A stretch of DNA of 25,000 nt from Botryococcus braunii (lineage: Eukaryota; Chlorophyta; Trebouxiophyceae): contig KV908389.1 in NCBI GenBank assembly GCA_002005505.1, forward strand, positions 449,422-474,421, read 5' to 3'. Positions 20,802-25,000 of the stretch are shown here, in pieces. The notes under the pieces are model-generated. The model was not told the DNA's origin, ran no database searches, and saw nothing but the letters and a program-made list of their open reading frames with translations. A program made the position numbers and the translations under genes. Position 1 is the stretch's first letter, and the number at the start of each line of letters is the position of its first letter.

Positions 20802-21551
20802 GGGGACTAGATTTGGCAGCACAAATAGCATGGCGTCCATACCCGAGCTGGCAAGGGTGACCACTGCAGGGATTCCACCCCTCTTCAAGCTTTGCAAGCA
20901 TCCCCTAAAGGCTTCCCCAGAGCTGAGCGAGGTTTGTGAGGTAGTGAGAATGGCTTCAACCATACTCAAACCCGTGGTACCTCGTCGTGCACAAACAAAG
21001 ACCTTAGAGCATATGTAGAACAGCATTGACAAGCACTGGAGCGTGATGCACCTGGTGAAAGAAACTCAAGGGTGCAGAAGATACTACAGAACACGGAAAT
21101 TCAAACTACAGTCATTATAAACTTAAGACCTCCCCAAAGCTGAGGTTTGGTCACATACAGAATGTGTGTTCTGTAATATCAAGACATCTATCGGGTCACC
21201 ATTGCTGTCCAAAACTTGGCAACCCTACTCTAGAGACAAACTACAGATGTTTAGAAAAGCTCAAAAAAAGGCACCCCTGAGGTCATCACGACTGCAAGCC
21301 AAGTAAGGCACCAGTGAGGCCCTCACTTCTCTCAAGGTGCGGCTGCACTACTTCTTTAGACTCCTGGCCTAATTTAAAAGTAATTACGTAGGTTTGACAG
21401 CAGTTTTCAAAGTGGGCTGGTTGCCTAATCCTGCAGTGCAGCCTAAAGCATGTGACGGGGTCATACTTGAAATCGTGACTCGCAGCATGCTATGGCAGCA
21501 GTAACCATGGCGTGGCCACCTAGTTTGCCTGTATGTGTTGAGGACACTCTT

Positions 21552-24664
<3,113 letters not shown>

Positions 24665-25000
24665 CTGTTTCACAGGGTCATAACCATTCAATAAAAGCGT
24701 GGCTCCAGCATGTGCATTGCAGGCTGCTGTGTGTACCATCTGCATTTTTACACTGGTATCACCTAGCAGACTTCATTTGTCCTCGGCCCACTCATTACTG
24801 GTGTACAGGTGTACACCCACAAGTCCAAGCAATAGGAACACCAGAAGGAGGGAGGGCTATTGGGAGGAGGTAAGTTGCCTCAAAGATCGGTGGTTGCAGG
24901 GAGGTGGGAAGGAGTTTGTGCTGGATACCATCACTAAGCCTTCAAAGTTCCCCACTTCCCCGGTGTGACTCCATGGTTCAACATCAATGAATGCAACCAA
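24665..25000. other. Upstream intron sequence of gene 2
   Basis: The exon at 24553-24664 begins after an AG acceptor, so this stretch should be intron. I see no counterpart of the preceding gene 1 exon here. Confidence 0.5.

Larger units (their letters stand above)
17801..21551. other. Intergenic spacer between the tandem oxidase genes
   Basis: No exon can be supported over about 3.75 kb. It holds two microsatellites with homopolymer flanks, a 24-bp palindrome, a small inverted repeat and a poly(C) tract. An open frame at 20745-21032 (-) has overlapping open sequence on the other strand and no recognised domain. Confidence 0.5.

Noticed and set aside
20745..21032. Minus-strand ORF of about 95 aa in the spacer
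   Set aside because: The opposite strand is equally open, a poly(C) tract runs through one end, and no domain is recognised.

Overview
The window is eukaryotic nuclear DNA. Its genes are split into short exons with GT-AG introns, there are no operons or ribosome-binding sites, and long (CA/TG)n, (TC)n and (CG)n tracts recur throughout. The best lineage clue is a LENG1-like protein whose N-terminus MGGHGGLNILPQKSWN has the form I associate with land plants and streptophyte algae. With base composition near 50 % GC, small exons and abundant simple repeats, I infer a streptophyte green alga, possibly a charophyte such as Chara. No search was run to confirm this.

Layout. 1-2.4 kb: microsatellites, a ~44-bp minisatellite (960-1288) and no gene I can support. 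2.45-3.63 kb: a tentative minus-strand gene fragment. 3.83-4.06 kb: a (TC)(TG)(CG) compound tract. 5005-8349 (-): a six-exon LENG1-like gene (Cir_N family, 288 aa) whose 1.4-kb last intron holds a degenerate ~30-bp minisatellite. 8350-9415: a divergent intergenic region with a palindrome-dense island. 9416-~11385 (+): a probable small secreted protein of unknown family, with one splice junction unresolved. 12335-17640 (-): a 14-exon gene for a secreted FAD-linked sugar-lactone oxidase-like protein (modelled at 805 aa). 17.64-21.55 kb: intergenic sequence with microsatellites and a perfect 24-bp palindrome. 21552-24664 (-): the last four exons of a second, paralogous oxidase gene in head-to-tail tandem. 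Its 5' part lies beyond the right edge.

How the genes relate. The two oxidase genes share exon lengths exactly where both are visible (112, 180 and 138 bp) and the same splice phases, so they arose by tandem duplication. Their introns differ in size and content, and the second gene's are filled with simple repeats. Both end in a short exon with a CC-x9-C-x-C-x(7-8)-C signature that I do not recognise as part of known aldonolactone oxidases. The first gene has a clear signal peptide, the putative covalent-FAD histidine motif (GVGHSWW) and the family's late HWGK motif, so an extracellular or endomembrane sugar or sugar-lactone oxidase is the likely role. LENG1-like is a housekeeping nuclear protein with no evident link to the oxidases. 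I found no rRNA, tRNA, CRISPR array, autonomous transposon or viral gene.
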